A stretch of DNA of 64,000 nt, taken from assembly GCA_013397075.1 (NCBI GenBank), contig VWZS01008191.1, positions 126,098 to 190,097 on the forward strand, given 5' to 3'. The stretch's first letter is position 1; every line of letters starts with the position of its first letter. Under the pieces are notes generated by a model that was not told where the DNA came from, did not search any database, and saw only the letters and a program-made list of their open reading frames with translations. Origin of the DNA: Rhabdornis inornatus. Taxonomy: Eukaryota > Chordata > Aves > Passeriformes > Rhabdornithidae. A program made the position numbers and the translations under genes. Shown here piece by piece: positions 13,101 to 28,100 of this stretch.

Positions 13101-16100
13101 AGAGACTTCCATTTTCAGACTGCATTGATATTTTTTCCTTTTCACCTGCATATTGCATTGTAGATGGATGATCCAGTCTGACATCTCAGGAGGGACTCTT
13201 GGCTGCTTTGGAAGCTACAGTATTTTAGGTCAGATATATCTACTGTGCCTTACAGCTGCTTCACAAGAAGCAGAACTAGTGTTTTAAAAGTGCTTTAAAG
13301 CAGCCTCATGGATCTCACCTTCTTCAGAAGAGCTGCATATCCAGCTGCTCTCAGCATTTTCTGGGCTCTCAGTCTGAGATGTCAATGGTTTATGATCTCT
13401 CAGTGACCTCTAGATAAAATACTGTAAAGGCAATCCTATTGTTTTTCTCCAAACAATGTGTCTACTGCAGAGGAACACATGAATAATCAAAACAATACTC
13501 ACCTACTCCTGTGGAGTGCCCTTTTTCTGTCACAGTTGTCCTGGATATTTGCTCCTCACATGACTTCTGACAGCCAAGACCACCCCAGGACAGGAATGAG
13601 TGTCTGCATTTGAGGACTGTGTTTCTTTCTGATGAGCAGCTATATTTTAGTCACACACAGAGCCTCCAGTAGAGTTTGTGTTGTTTTCCCATTGCTGTGT
13701 GAAGTTGAGAGTTGCAGGGAACCACTCACTGTAGTCCTTGTTCTGCACATTCAGGAAGCAGAAGTGTTTCACATCCAGTGCTTCCCAGCCTGGAAGGTCT
13801 CAGAAACACTTGGAGAAACACTAAGCCAGCAGTCCAAATTCAGTACTGTTCCAGCACAAGCCTTAATTCCTGGTGGCCCATTTCCCAGTGTAATGGCCAT
13901 GTTCTAATGCACCAGTCTGGCTTCCATCCTGCTGGATGCTGACACAGGCACAGACTAACCTGCTAATAATCCCCAGCATGCCCAGCCACCCCCCTGCTTG
14001 CACTGCCACTCTGCTTGCTCCCCAGGGGCTCTGTGCTTGGCAAAAACCCTTCCAGGAATGATTTCCATGGGGATCCACTAATGCATGTCCTTCCTGACGT
14101 GTTGGTTAACAGATCCCACCATTGAAGTGGTCAGTCCCATGCAGGACATAACTGTTGATGAAGATGGCCCAGCAGAGTTCATATGCCAATATTCTAGGCC
14201 AGTGCACGCCATCTGGAAGAAAAATGATCAGGAAATACATGCAGATGGGCAGCGAGTGATTATCGAGCAGGACTGGAATGTGAGCATGCTAAAAATTAAC
14301 CCCACGGTCCCAGAAGACACTGGCATCTATTCTTGTGAAGCTGAAGGCATTAAAGTGATGGCTACACTTGATATTCAAGGTGAGGTCTTCCAGCCAGAGA
14401 GGAAGACTACCATGGGTTCCAAGTAAAAGGGGTAGAAAAATCACGGCAAGGCTTTGCAGTAAGGGACACATCAGATACCTGCTCTTGGTGCTCACTCCAG
14501 TACTGAAAAAGGGGATAAAAATAGTTGGGGCATAATGGGACTTGAATATAGAACTGCAGCATTATCTTATTTCTAATTAGCACTCATTACACCACTTAGC
14601 CATCCCACCTCTTGTGCAGTGAGCTGGAACATTGCTGGGATGGGATGTGTCCTGCTGAATTGTTGTAAAATCACAGGGGTATTGTTGGTCCAAAGAAATA
14701 ACATGAATATTGTTTTGCTGTTAACGAACACTTCTTACAGCCTGACATAAAACCAGTAACTATTGGGTAGCAAATGGAATTCCATTTTATTTTGCTGAGT
14801 AAAGGAGCTTGGTAATTTACCTATTTCAAATAGTGATCCCTCAGGAATTGCCTCCTCACTCAGCACTCACATTTTTGGAGACCCTGAGGAACAACATATA
14901 TATAAGTTAACATAAAGCTAGGATTTAACACAGAAATTTCTTGGTTTTTTCTGCTGCATATGGAATTCCTGGGTTTGGTTACCAAGTGAATTGGTGTGAT
15001 CAGCAACAGCAGGTTCTGATCTCTGGATATTTGTGGCTATTTTGCCTTTTTGCTTAACTGGAGTTGGTTGTTAGTGCAGAAGAACAGGGTGTTATTTATG
15101 ATAATGTTTTCTACATTGATAAGCACTTTGCATTGTAGGGATTTAAAAAGATTTTAATGAACATAATCTAAAAGCATCCCAGTGGAGGTAAGGTTAGCAA
15201 TTGGCTGCTTTCCATAATTAGGGAAACCAGCTCTTCCAAAGTAAACAGAGAAACAATTTGGGTTGTTTTAAAAAAAATTATACATTCTCCAAGAGAAGTC
15301 TGCAACCCCCTCATTGTTCTCCATAAGTATGAATCTTATAAAATTCAGAATATTTTTAGTATTATAGAAGCCCAGAATAGTTTGGGTGGGAAAATACCTT
15401 GAAGGCCATGTAGTTCCACTCCCCTGCCGTGGGCAAGGACAACTTCCACTGTGCCAGGCTGCTCCAAGCCCCATCCAGCCTGGCCTTGGACACTTCCAGG
15501 GATGGAGAGTCCACACACAACATCTCTGGGCACCTTGTAATTAGTATATAAGTTAAATATATATCTACTAGCTTGTGCTTTTTGGTATGTTTGTTTGTTT
15601 TTACCTTTAAATAAAATTGCTCAGTTTGGACGTTTTTTAACATTATATTTAATTTTTTTTTTTTTTTGGCTGAGCATGGTTCCAGATGATCTGTAGAGAT
15701 CTAAACAGGGATGTCTTGGGGTCTTGGTTTATAACACAAGTCATGCTGACCATTTTATGGCATTTGTGTAAACTGTATTTACTTAACCGTGTGTCCCCAC
15801 CCTTGTGCATGCCATTTGTCCCTGTAGCAACATGAATTATACCCACATGCACCAGGCCACACTTAATTTGGCTTTGAGCTAATTGTTTCTGTCCAGGTGC
15901 CAACTGATGCATGACTGGAGCGTGGAGGTTTGTGCATGTTTCTGACCCCACAATTCACCACACAGCATGGGAACATAAACCTAAATGTCACAGAGCTTTT
16001 ATAATAATTCAGAAATTTACTATTCAAAGTAATCTTGATAGAGACTTTGACTTTCTGTGTGTTTCCTAGAGGCAGAATTATCTCAGATAATCGTCACTGT

Positions 16101-19100
16101 AGCTTTGCCAGCCATAATTTTCTCTTACATTTGCTTTGCAAGAAAAGTAATCAGATTTTATCATGAGCTGTCGATGGATTCACATTTCCCCAATTATGAT
16201 GATAATTGTGCTGTCTGGGACATCTTCGGGACATGTTTCCTGTCATAGGACAAAAGGAATTTGGTTACACTTTGTATTCCTGAGCTATGCCTTCCTATTG
16301 ACTGTTGGCCTGATTCATACAAACATGACCATTTCTTTCTTTCTTTATTTATACAAAACAGGTTTTTGGAGGGAATCTGAGTGGAATGCTAGAGTTTCTA
16401 GATGAAATTATGGAGGTTCTAGAGGTTTATCATTACTTTTAAACTGTTTTAAAATCTTTTTATTACAATATTTTGTTAGAGTGTGGTTGCAATCAATTTA
16501 TTAAACCTACAAGCACAGTTTATCGCATTTTTCCATCAGCTTTGCAGCAGTGGGAGTCATCCAGTGCTCCGAGGCTTGCTAATATTCAGAGATATATGGC
16601 CAAATAATTAATAATGTTAATTGTCCTTCTTTTCTAGCCAAGAACAGCATTGTCCAGGGCTTGGAGAACGTGGAGGCTGTGGAAGGAGGGGAAGCCCTGT
16701 TCGAGTGTTACCTCTCCAAGCCTGAGACCTACAATTACAACTGGCTGATTAACGATGAACCTGCCAAAACCACAGAAAACACTGAGATGGTTTACTTTGA
16801 AAATGGACTCAGGCATATCCTGCTGCTGAAGAATTTAACTCCCCAGGACAGCTGCAGGGTGACTTTCATGTGCAGCGATGCGGTGACCTCAGCCTTCCTC
16901 ACAGTGAAAGGTAACTCTAGTGCTGGGACAGGGGAAGTCTTCAATTTCTGATTGGAAAGGGGAAAGAAACCAGGAAAATATGACAAGGTGCATTTGTTGT
17001 TTGTCTCTTACCTAAATGTTCTTCCCACACAATAAACCATAGAATCATTCAGGTTGGGAAAGATCCCTGAGATGATCAAGTCCAACCTTCAACCCAGCTC
17101 TGCCAAGCCCACCACTAACCCACAGAACCACAGAATGGTTTGGGTTGGGAGGGACCTTAAAGATCATCCAGTGCCACCCCTGCCATGGGCAGGGACACCT
17201 TCCACTATCCCAGGTTACTCCAAGTCTCAGTGTCCAGCCTGGCCTTGGACACTTCCAGGGATCCAGAGGCAGCCACAGCTTCTCTGAGCACCCTGTGCCA
17301 GGGCCTGCCCAATCTCACAGGGAACAATTTCTTCCTAATATCTTATATAAACCTATTCTCTGTCCATCTGAATACATTACCCCTTGTCCTGTCACTCCAT
17401 GCAAAAAGTCCCTTTCCATCTTTCTTGTCAGCTCCCTTCACGTACTGGAAGGTACAAGTTAGATCATCCCAAAGCCTTTTGTTTTCCCTGAAAAACAAAA
17501 ATATGAAAAAAGTCCAATTATCTCACCCCTAAATGGATGATGTTTTACAATTTCCTTGTTCTCTTGTTCTGTAGGATGTGACATGGTTTGTAAGCAGCAC
17601 CAGGTTTTAGGTTTTGGGTTTCTTTTTTATATAGGTTTTAGTCCATTTGCATACAGAAGTCAACTGTCCAATTAATAGCCTCAAATCATGAAGTTTCATC
17701 CTTCTTGCCTGTTTGCCCACCCTCCTCTTTTCACATTGTTTATGCTTAGGGCCTGAAGTTTGAAGAGATTGTCCTTGGGTCCCCAGCTGGAATAGGAACT
17801 GTTTTGTCTTCACCACCCTGTGAAAAGATCCTAGTAACCCTCAATATAAAACTAAAAGCTGCACACCCAAGCAGAATAGAAAAACTTAAAACTTAAGGCA
17901 TCANNNNNNNNCCTCAGTACACCCTCCCCCCCCCCCCCCCCCTTTTTTTTTCCCCTTCTCCTATTGCTGGAGACCCCAGTGGGGCCCAGAACCCCTCTTT
18001 GTACAAGAAAGTAAGAGTACAAAAGCAGAGTTCAGTCCCCACTTATGGATTAGATGGGGCTTGGAGCAACCTGGTCTGGTGGAAGGTGTCCCTGCCCAAG
18101 GCAAGGGGTGCAACACGATGAGCTTTAAAGTCCCTCCCAAACCATTCTGTGATTCTAAACCTGCTGTTCTGGCAATATACACAAACCTTTTAATGATCTC
18201 CTTGGTCTCCACGGCATGGCTGTTCAGAGCTTCAGCACAAATATTCACAAAATCTCTTGATTGTTTCTGTAACTGAGGGCTTGATCACTGCTTTTAATCT
18301 ACAGGGTGGCGCCTGCAGTTCTTGCAGCCCCTCACGGATGTGGAAGTGTCTCTGGGGGAAAAAGCAACATTTAGCTGTGTGCTGAGTGAAGCTGTGCCAG
18401 TTAATGAAGTGGCCTGGTACAGTAATGACATAGAGATCCAGTCAGGTGAGGACTGGGAGGTACAAGCAGATGGAAACAAATACAAACTTATTCTGAAAAA
18501 AGCCCAGCTGCATCATTCTGGAGAGGTGACCTTTGCTTCCAGGGAGGCCATTTCATCAGCCAAGCTTTCTGTGATAGGTAAGTGTGTGTTGTTCCAGCCC
18601 AGGAACACTCAAAATCTCAAACTTTGGTATTGAGCTACAACATTGAATTTCCCAAATTTCGTGCTGATTCTTTCCACTGTGCCTCACACGTCCCAAAATA
18701 GTGATCTTAGGCTGAGAAGATACTACTGGCAACTTGTTCTTTGGTCTTGACCAGAAGTAATCCACCTCAGCAGAAGAAAAATGTATCAGGCTAATGATGG
18801 TAGAGATGCTCCCCAACTCTCTTTAGCTGCAGTCTTTTGCGAAATGTAACATAAACACTAACGAAAATCTGAATTCTCAGAGTTCAACTTCATTCTCGTC
18901 AAATGTGGACACAGGAGGGAGCTGAGCTAGAGTCCATGTGGAGAAATTATCCAGGACAGCAGAGGAATCTTTAAAATCTGCTCAGCTGCAGGGCAACCAG
19001 TTTTCCAGATTAATGAGCAGCATATTAAAACCTTCAAGTGGGGGACGCCCATGAAGCACACACCTCCTGCTTCAGAGACACGAGAGTTAGTAGTTAAGTA

Positions 19101-22100
19101 GGGAAGATGATAATTCTCTAATTCCCTGCTGGAGCAGGCTGGATAATGACATGTCAGTGTCCATTTCAGCCCAGGATCTGGCTCCTTCACATAGTGGGAC
19201 AAGTGAGTCACCCAGAAGTGTCACACAGCACCATCCCAGTGATTGTTATGAGATAATGAGATGTATTTTAGCTGTAGCTGAGATATTAAAGAGTCACTGA
19301 TGGACCATCTATATTTAAATGACTACAGGCAGTCTGTCTAATGATTTCTGAGATTAAAGGATCTCTGTTACACATTCCATTCACTTCCACCACAATAAAA
19401 AAAAAAGTTTGATGAATTTAAATCAGCTTTTTTTTTAAATTTTGGGTACTTATACTTAATGAACTTCAAAATAAAAATAAAATACTCTTCCTGTTAATAG
19501 ATTTTTCTGTATGAAATTTGGCTGACAACAGAGAAAAGATTTTATGTTGTTCTTGTGGTGTCTAGAGTTAAAGACATGCCTGTTGACCATATTTGCCTTT
19601 AATTCTTTGGATTGGTATATCATGGTAGGTCATTTACATCGTAAATGTCTTGAACTCAAGACTGAAAGAATTATTTCTGTCTTTAAGGCCAAAGTGTAAT
19701 TTAAACAAGGAACATTTTCCAGCGTAGTGAGTGTAGGGATTGGGATTAGATGATCCTCAAGGTCCCAACCCAAACCATTCTATGATCATGGACAGTAGGA
19801 CACCAGATGATTCCCATCACATATTGTTTATTTGTTATTACCTGATGCTGTGACATTTATGGCAACTACACAGAAGCGGAGTGACTTGTTATTAAAATAT
19901 TTCAGTTATTCTTTAGTCCCACAATAAATTGATTTCATTTAAGGCCAGGCCTAAAATAAACACAATCAAGGCTCAAACATGCTTGAAATTTTCAGTTCAA
20001 TTCCTTGATGATACAGACTGTGTAGAGTTATCTTTATTTTGAGCTTGGTGGGACAAAGACAGTTCAAGACGTTAATTATGTGAGATGAGAGTTGGAAAAT
20101 GAATGTTTGCCATTGGCAGCATAGATCAGGGCAGACAAGGATAAATCAGTCATGCACAGGTACTATGATCCTGACTTTAGGATGGCTTTACACTCAACTT
20201 TACAACAAGGAGAATACTCAGTCCATTGCACTTGCTTCCTCAAGGCTTGTAGAAGGCTCTTGGGTGTTTTAGGATGAAGAAGGCTCTTGGGTGTTTTAGG
20301 ATGAAGTGTTGCTGCTCCCATCGTACATCACAGGACCTCTATTGTGCCCCCAGCCCTCCCTGAGCCACCTGAAGAGCCACAAGTCCTAAGGCAGAGCAGC
20401 CACTCTGTCACTCTCTCTTGGCACAAGCCACCGGGTGACGGCGGCCAGCACATCCTGGGCTACAAGGTGGAGAGGAAAATCCTGGGAGTTGGCTGGGAAT
20501 CCTGCAGCGAGGGCCTGATCCAGAACACAGAGTTCACCGTGGATGGGCTGGCCCCAGGGGAACCCTACAGATTCCGAGTGTCGGCTATAAATGCAGCTGG
20601 GGCCAGCGAGGCGGTGCACTTCCCCCAGATGGTGAAGTTAGGTGAGGATGGACACACGCCCCAGCGAGGACTGCAAGCTCCTGCAGACCCTACATTTTGC
20701 ATGGCATGCCTGCTTCACCCACTCCAGGCATCTCCCAGTGCAATATCTTTCAGTGCTTGGCTGCCAACACAATAGAGGAGGAATAGCTTGGGATAAAAAA
20801 AAGTTGTTCTGGGCTGCTGTAAACAAAACCTGCTGCGTTTTCAGCACTCAGCACTGATTTCCTCCAAAGTGCATCCAGCTGTCTTGCAGGCTGCACTGCA
20901 TCATCCATGGGTCTCTGGAACTGCATCTATGTGTTGGTCAGTCACCATGAGTGTCTTTTCTGGTGGAGTTTAGGATGGAATGAGAGAAAAAGAGCATGCT
21001 GGAATGTGTTTGGGGTAACCAAGACCATGACTGTGGGTAGGGAAGTGTTGTCTTCCTCACCCATCTTTCTGTTTTTTAATGTTTTTTATGTGTCTTTTTC
21101 AAGAATCCCCACAAAGAAATGCTGGAGGACACAGTTCCTTTGCTGTGTGATGGTGAAACTTTGGAAGATACAGTGGGATGGGGAGTCTCTCTTTCAGTCT
21201 TTCTTTTCTTGTAACTCTTTCTCTGGTATCACTCATCTAAATTCCTCAAAATGAGTATAATGATAAAAAAATACTCTTTTGCTTAAGGTTCAGGCACAAT
21301 GACATTTTTTCTCAAAAACAACTGCTCCCAGTGCTGGACCCTGATGACTCTGCATGTGCTGACTTTGTCAACAATTGGGCAGCAATCCCCTCACCCTGGT
21401 GAAATGTGCAGAGAGGAGGGTAACCTTGAGGGATGTGCTGCTTTTGGGAACCCAGAACAGTCTTTTACATCCCAGTCAACATCTCTGAGTTTAATGTGAT
21501 TTTCTTTGAATTACCATGGTTGTACAAACAGCATTCTGTTGGTGGACTTCTTTCCAAAGTAAAGAAGATGCAGAGAATTTTTGGTTTTGAATTCCTTATG
21601 CTTTTTGATAATTTTTACTCAAAGGCAGCAAAAATATATATCTATTTTTTTTTTTATTTCAAGGCAGAGATAAATGCTGCTTTGAATAATCTCTTTTCAT
21701 TCTATTTAATCCCTTCAAAACCTTTAAGATCTAGAAATCTGTAGAACTTTTACACTGATGATGGGTAAATGAAGACCAGCAAACAAACACAGGAATGTGG
21801 AAAATGCAACCACTTCTGCATGTATGTGTTTAGATGGAGCTGGTTTAAGCACTGGGAGAGCTTGGAAAGTTGTTTCGATATTATCTTTGGAAGTGCACAC
21901 TTTGGATGCTGCCAATCTTTTCTTGTTTTTTCCTTTGGTTGTCTACAACAGCTGAAAAATCAGTAAATGATGGATGGGATGCTTGCATATTTTATGGAGT
22001 GGAGTGCCTTAAAGCCAGATGATAATTTGTTCTTTGTGTTAATTCACTTTATTTTTGTAATTTCAGAGCCTCCAGTTACAGTCACCCAACCTTTGGTGGG

Positions 22101-25100
22101 AGGATCTGTCTCGGAAGGAGGGGTGGCTCGCCTGGAGTGCACATTATCAAGTAAAACTGAGGAGAAAGTGACTTGGTTCAAGGGAAAAGAACAAATAAAA
22201 GCTGGAGGGAGATACGAGATCCTCTCTGATGGAGCAAAGCAGATCCTCATTATCCGTGGATTTAAACCTGAGGATCAGGACAGCTACACCTGCATGGCTT
22301 CTCCAGAAGTCAAATCTGTTGCCAGCCTGTGTCTTGAGGGTATGGAGTGTGCATTACTGGGGTGTTAAATCAGGTCTGGTATGGACATCCAGGGGCATCT
22401 CCACAGCTTGGACTGGAATTAATTTTCTTTTACAAGCTATGATAACAATCCACAAGGAATTGTTATTTTCCTGTTTGGCATTGCCCAGTATGTTCCTGTG
22501 TCCCAAATAGTTTTGAGTTGTTCAGATTGAAGTTTCTGGAGACAGGTATTTAAGTTGTGACACCATTGTCTCTACACGAGACTTTGGTGCCTTTTGAGAT
22601 GCTTTGGGGTATTCTGTGGATGTCCCAGACTACCTGGAGCATCTCAAAAGGGACTGGGCAATGTGTAGAGGCATGTGAATGTGTCCCAGACACCTTAGGC
22701 ACATCCAACCAAGCAGGTGTGTCCATGTGAGATGGGAGTCTCAACTCCCAGCACAGCCCCTGGAGCTCTATTCAGGACAGACAGGGAAACCCTGGGAGAT
22801 AGGATGAGCCTGGGTAGCTTTCCAGGCTCCACTGGCAGTCTTAACAACCAGTTCATCAACTGCAACATTTAAAAGGGCAGAAATCTTTTTATTGGGTTCA
22901 AATGTGCAAGGAGTTAAAAATAAAAAATTAAAAAAGTTCTTTGGTGAAGTTTTAAGTGCATGTGTAGAATCACAGGATTGCTGAGGTTGGACTGACCTTC
23001 TGAAGATGGTGTGGTCCATTCTCCTCCTCAAAGTGTGGTCAGCTAGGACAAGTTCACCAGGATCAGATTCAGTTTCATCAACTTCCCAGAGAGGGTGTGA
23101 AGTCTCCTTTTCTGGAGATATTCAAAATCCATCTGGACACTGAATAATGTGATCTAGGGGACTGTGCTTGAGCAGGGAGGTTGGACTAGAGGATACCCAG
23201 TGGTCCTTTCCAACCTTCCCCATCCTGTGATTCTGTAAATTCCCATTTTGTTCTCAGTATGGTGCTTAGTTAAATGCCACTGAGACTCTCCTGTAGAACA
23301 TTTCCATGTGCTTTCTCAAAACTCACTTTTTGATATTTAACTTCTCATCTGTTTGATTCCCTGCAGTTCCCACCGTGTCGATGCTGAAGGAGATTGCCAG
23401 GGAAGCTCCCCCTGCCAGCCGGGCTGAAGAGCTGGTGGATGGACACATCCAGCCCAGCCTGCCCCCTGAAGCTGCCCAGGAGGGAGATCTTCACCTCCTG
23501 TGGGAAGCCCTGGCCAAGAAACGCCGTATGAGCCGGGAGCCCACCTTGGATTCCATCAGCGAGGTGCCTGAGGAGGAGGAGAAGCTTCAGAAGCTGAGGA
23601 AGGAGGAAGCAGAGATGTCTCACTACTACTCGGAGGAGTACTCCACGTGTGACGAGCTGGCCAGGACAGGAGAGGCAGATTTCTCTTTCACAAGCTCTGA
23701 TGATGAGTCTAGAGCTGGAACTCCTTCCCTAGTAAACTACCTCAAGAAAGCTGGCAAGAAGACCATCAGTGTTAGCAGCAAGGCTCAGTCCAGCTCCACA
23801 GGAAAACTATGGAAACAGTGGGAAACATCCACAGTGGAGACCACTGTGGCCACCACAGCTGCTCAGCCAGCTGAACCAGAGCTGCCAGATTTAGATGACC
23901 CCTCCATGAACAAGGCGGCTGTGAAGATCCAAGCTGCTTTCAAAGGCTACAAAGTCAGAAAAGAGATCAAGCAACAAGAGTGCCCAGTGTTTACTGAGAC
24001 CTTCAAAGACTTCTCTGGAGAGCCTGGGAGCACCCTGCACCTGGAGTGTGTGGCCCACAGCAAAACTGACATGAATGTGCGGTGGCTGAAAGATGGGAAG
24101 GAGCTCTCGGATGGTCGCTACTACCACATCGACAGCTACAGCGATGGCACCTGCTCCCTGATTATCGCTGGCCTGGACAGGAAGGACGCAGGGAAATACA
24201 CCTGTGAGGCATCCAATAAGTTTGGCAAGGTCTCCCACAGCGCTAAGGTGGTGGTTGGCACTCAGGAGCCTCAAGTTCTTGCCAAGGAGAAGCGGAGTAA
24301 GCAGAGCACTGACAGCGAGACGGAGAGCTCGTCTGGCAGCGAGCTGGACGATGCCTTCCGAAAAGCAGGAAGGAGACTCCACAGGCTCTTCAGGGCCAAG
24401 ATCTCCACGGAGATCTCTGATGTGGAGGAAGAGCTCTTTGTCAGCGCAGACGAAGGGGACGTAGACGTGGTTGACCACCAGACGTACCGTGAGGATGACC
24501 AGTACATCTACATCAAGTTTGAAATCATGGCTGAGGCCAAGACGGCCGCCACGCGGTTCAGAGAGATGTTTGGTGCTCTGGGAATTCCCGTGGAGATCGA
24601 CATCTTGGAGCAAGGCCCGAAAAAAATCGAATTGCGCATTGGGAAGGCATCACCTCCCACCCTTGGGAAGTTTGCACCTGCAGTAGCTAGACCTCCACCA
24701 CCTCTGCTGACTTCTGACACAGGTAGGGAGAGCAAACTTTGTTTATTCCTTGGAAAAGGCAGTGGAAACAGGTCATAATATAATTTTTTCCCTCTCAAGC
24801 AACGTAATTTTTTTTTTTTTAAATTTGGTGCAGATATTTTTATGAAAGCTTTGCACTTGTAGAAAAAATAATGACTTTTTTATTCTTTTTCATTTTGAGG
24901 GAGAGGAGGCACATTGGTGATGTACTGACATCTATGAAGCCCCTTTTCATGCTAGAAATGTCACCTACAGCAACATGACCATAAATACTATGATTAATGT
25001 ACTTAAATGAATTATGTATGGTTTGGAATGGTTCTGAGGGAGACAAGACATTTTGGCAAGGAGAGGAGCAGGGACAATATATAGTTGGCAGCTGTGGTAT

Positions 25101-28100
25101 TGCTGTGCTGATGGAATATCTTCATAGTGCTAGGGAGTTTCTTGACTCTTTTCTAGAGAAAAAGATACTGCTCTGCAATTAAAAAACTGGAAACCAGAAG
25201 TCTGGGCAGCAGGTGCCTAAAAACATATCTTTAGATTGAACCAAACTTTTCTTTCTTCTCTCCAACCACCCCAACTTTAGCCCCCATGTTCATGACCGAG
25301 CTCCAAAACCAGGAGGTCCAGGATGGGTACCCAGTGAGCTTTGACTGCATCGTCATTGGCAAACCCCTGCCCACGGTTCGCTGGTTCAAGGATGGCAAAG
25401 CTATTGAAGAAAATGACCACTACATGATCAATGAGGACCAGGAAGGGTGTCACCAGCTGATCATCACTGCTGTGGTGCCCACGGACATGGGAGTCTACCG
25501 CTGCCTCGCCGAGAACAACATGGGGGTGGCTTCAACCAAGGCTGAGCTTCGCGTGGACTGTAAGTATCAAAATCACCGTAGAAAAAACAAGCAAAGGAGC
25601 TCTGCTGAGACCTGGTTAATTTATTTCCCCCCCCTCCCAAGGAAAGCACAATTTACATTTTAAATAAAAATGGTTTGGCCACTAAATTTTCACTTGCAAA
25701 CCTCCCGGGTTCAGCTGGGTTTTGCCAACTGCAAGGCAAGGTTCACAGCAAAGCTTTTGGGGTGAACAGATGTGGTTGCCATGATCCAGGGATGTGTGGG
25801 ATACTGCTGCAGTACAATATAAAATCCACCTGCCAGTCACTCAAATTAGTAAGGGAACTAAAATCAGTAAGAACTATTTAAGCAAGAAAAATGGTCTCAA
25901 AGCTCAGATTATTCAAGACCTATGGTTTTCCATTTAACAGTGACCAGCACAGACTATGAGACAGCAGCAGATGCAACAGAGACATCATCTTACTACAGTG
26001 CCAAGGAATATATTTCAAGGTAAAATATGGAACTCTGGCTCTAACCTGTGACTCAGTGAGATCAATCTGAGTATTTATGTCAGGGCTGGGTTTGCTGTGT
26101 CGAGCGGGGCCAGGTTAATGCCATAAAGGAGCATCCAGCCCAGCTGAGATGCAATAACTGCAACAGCTGCACATTTATCACGGGCAGACTTGCTCTGGAG
26201 CCTTCAGGCAAGCCGGGGTATTTCCTCAAGGAATCACTCTGTTACTTTTAATGTCACATGGTGCTGAGTCTGTTCCCAGGATGCCAAAGTCCACAGACTG
26301 AATTTATGTCAAATAGGTAATTCTGATTCCAAGCTCTTACCTGGTGTCCTAATTTTCTTCTTTCTAATCCCAATTGCTGCTCAGCCGAGAACAGGAGGAA
26401 TCCACCACTGAGGAGGAGCAGTTGCCCCAGATCTTTGATGAGCTTCATGATATTCATGTGGCACCTGGAGCATCACTGGCTAAATTTCACCTGAAGGTGA
26501 AAGGTGAGTGGATCCCATGGTATTGTCAGTTTTCCAGGTCTGATATCAGCGCTGGACAAGGTTTTCTAAGGTGCTCTTCTGTAGCTGTGACCCTGGGCTG
26601 AGCACCTTGCACCACTTTTGCACAAATGTGTTCATGCTGCTGAACAGGGACTGTTGGAGCAGACTCAGACAGATTAAGTGCCTCATTTTGTGTCCATCTA
26701 TCCAGGCATAATGACAGGCACGTGCTTCTAAAAACTGAATTCTGGATTTCTCTGAGCACAGGAGCAATAAGGAATAATTATCTTGACATTATTATTACCA
26801 CTAGTAATAACAGCTATCATTATATATTACATATATTTATATAATATAAATAACTACATCTAGTATAATGTGTTAACAATAATAATAATAAAATAATAAT
26901 ATTAATCAAAATAAGGTCAGTCTCCTTCATTCTCTTCAATAAATGGAGCAGTCCTGGGCTTGCCTTCCTCCATTAAGGGGTTGCTCCTACAACATAAAAG
27001 CTGCAAAAACATCCCTCTGTTGTTGACTCTGGTAGGGAGATGTATGGATTTTCCTGTTTTCTCCTGTTGCTGTCTATAAAAATTATTTGAATGCATTTGA
27101 CTTCAACATTTCTCCTTGTGAACCTCTCAAATCAGACCCAAGTGTTGATTTTTCAACCTCCAAGGCGTTCGCACATGCAGACAGTATGGGGAGGGCCAGA
27201 AACTGAGGAGACAGGAAAGAATTTTAGCAGATAAATCAAATTTAATGCATTTTTAAGCATTCCTAGTAAGTTAAACCCTTGAAACTTGAGCCCTGTTAAA
27301 CCCTTGAAACAGCAGAGGATCTGGAAGTTTGGAGATGCTCCCAAATCAGTGTAATTTTGTTCTCTGTGTCTGTAACTGCTCCTCACAGGGTACCCCCAGC
27401 CTCGTCTCTACTGGTTCAAAAATGGGCAGCCCCTAAAGGCCTCGGATCGTATCCTCAAGACTGACAGGCAGGAATTCCACTCCCTGGAAATCCGCGACGT
27501 CACCAAAGCAGACGCCGGCCAGTACTTGATATTTGTCATCAACTCTGCTGGCTCTGCATATTCCTCAGCCAGGCTGGTAGTCAGAGGTGGGTATTGCTCT
27601 GGTTTGGGCTGTTCCAGAGGCTCTCACCATTTTGTGTAGTTATTTTTTACTGAGGAAATCTCCCAAAGTAACTCAGGTGAGGTGGGGAAGTCTTTAGGTA
27701 AAAGATGATTTGCTTTACTCGCGTTTCACCTATAAATTTTTAAAATTAAGAAGATGATGATGCCACTTCTCTATGGTCTGACTGTTGTCTCATAAACAGG
27801 TATTTTATTCTTGCCCATCCTCATTAACCTTAAAAGTTCATATCTTAAAACTTTGGAACTCTTACAAACGACACAGATATTTCTGTGTAATATCTCCTCT
27901 AGACTCACTTCAGGAGCTTTTTTCTGCAACTCATGGATTGACATTTATTTGCATTTGTCATGTTTCTTCTCCTTGTGTTCCAGATCCTTATGAGAAAGAA
28001 GAGCCATCCAAAACAGGTGAGAGGAGCCACAGCAGGTGAGAACAGAAGCCCCAGGAATTTTTCAGTCTAAACTCACTGTGCTTCATCAATAATATTATTT

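Noticed and set aside
16057..16248. An open frame after a tttcctag acceptor, encoding a hydrophobic stretch
   Set aside because: It has no Ig features, no matching donor in phase, and a membrane-like segment makes no sense in this cytosolic protein array.
23891..24613. A 240-codon minus-strand open frame opposite the large IQ exon
   Set aside because: It is a shadow of the long + strand coding exon, which has clear IQ and Ig domains and matching splice phases.
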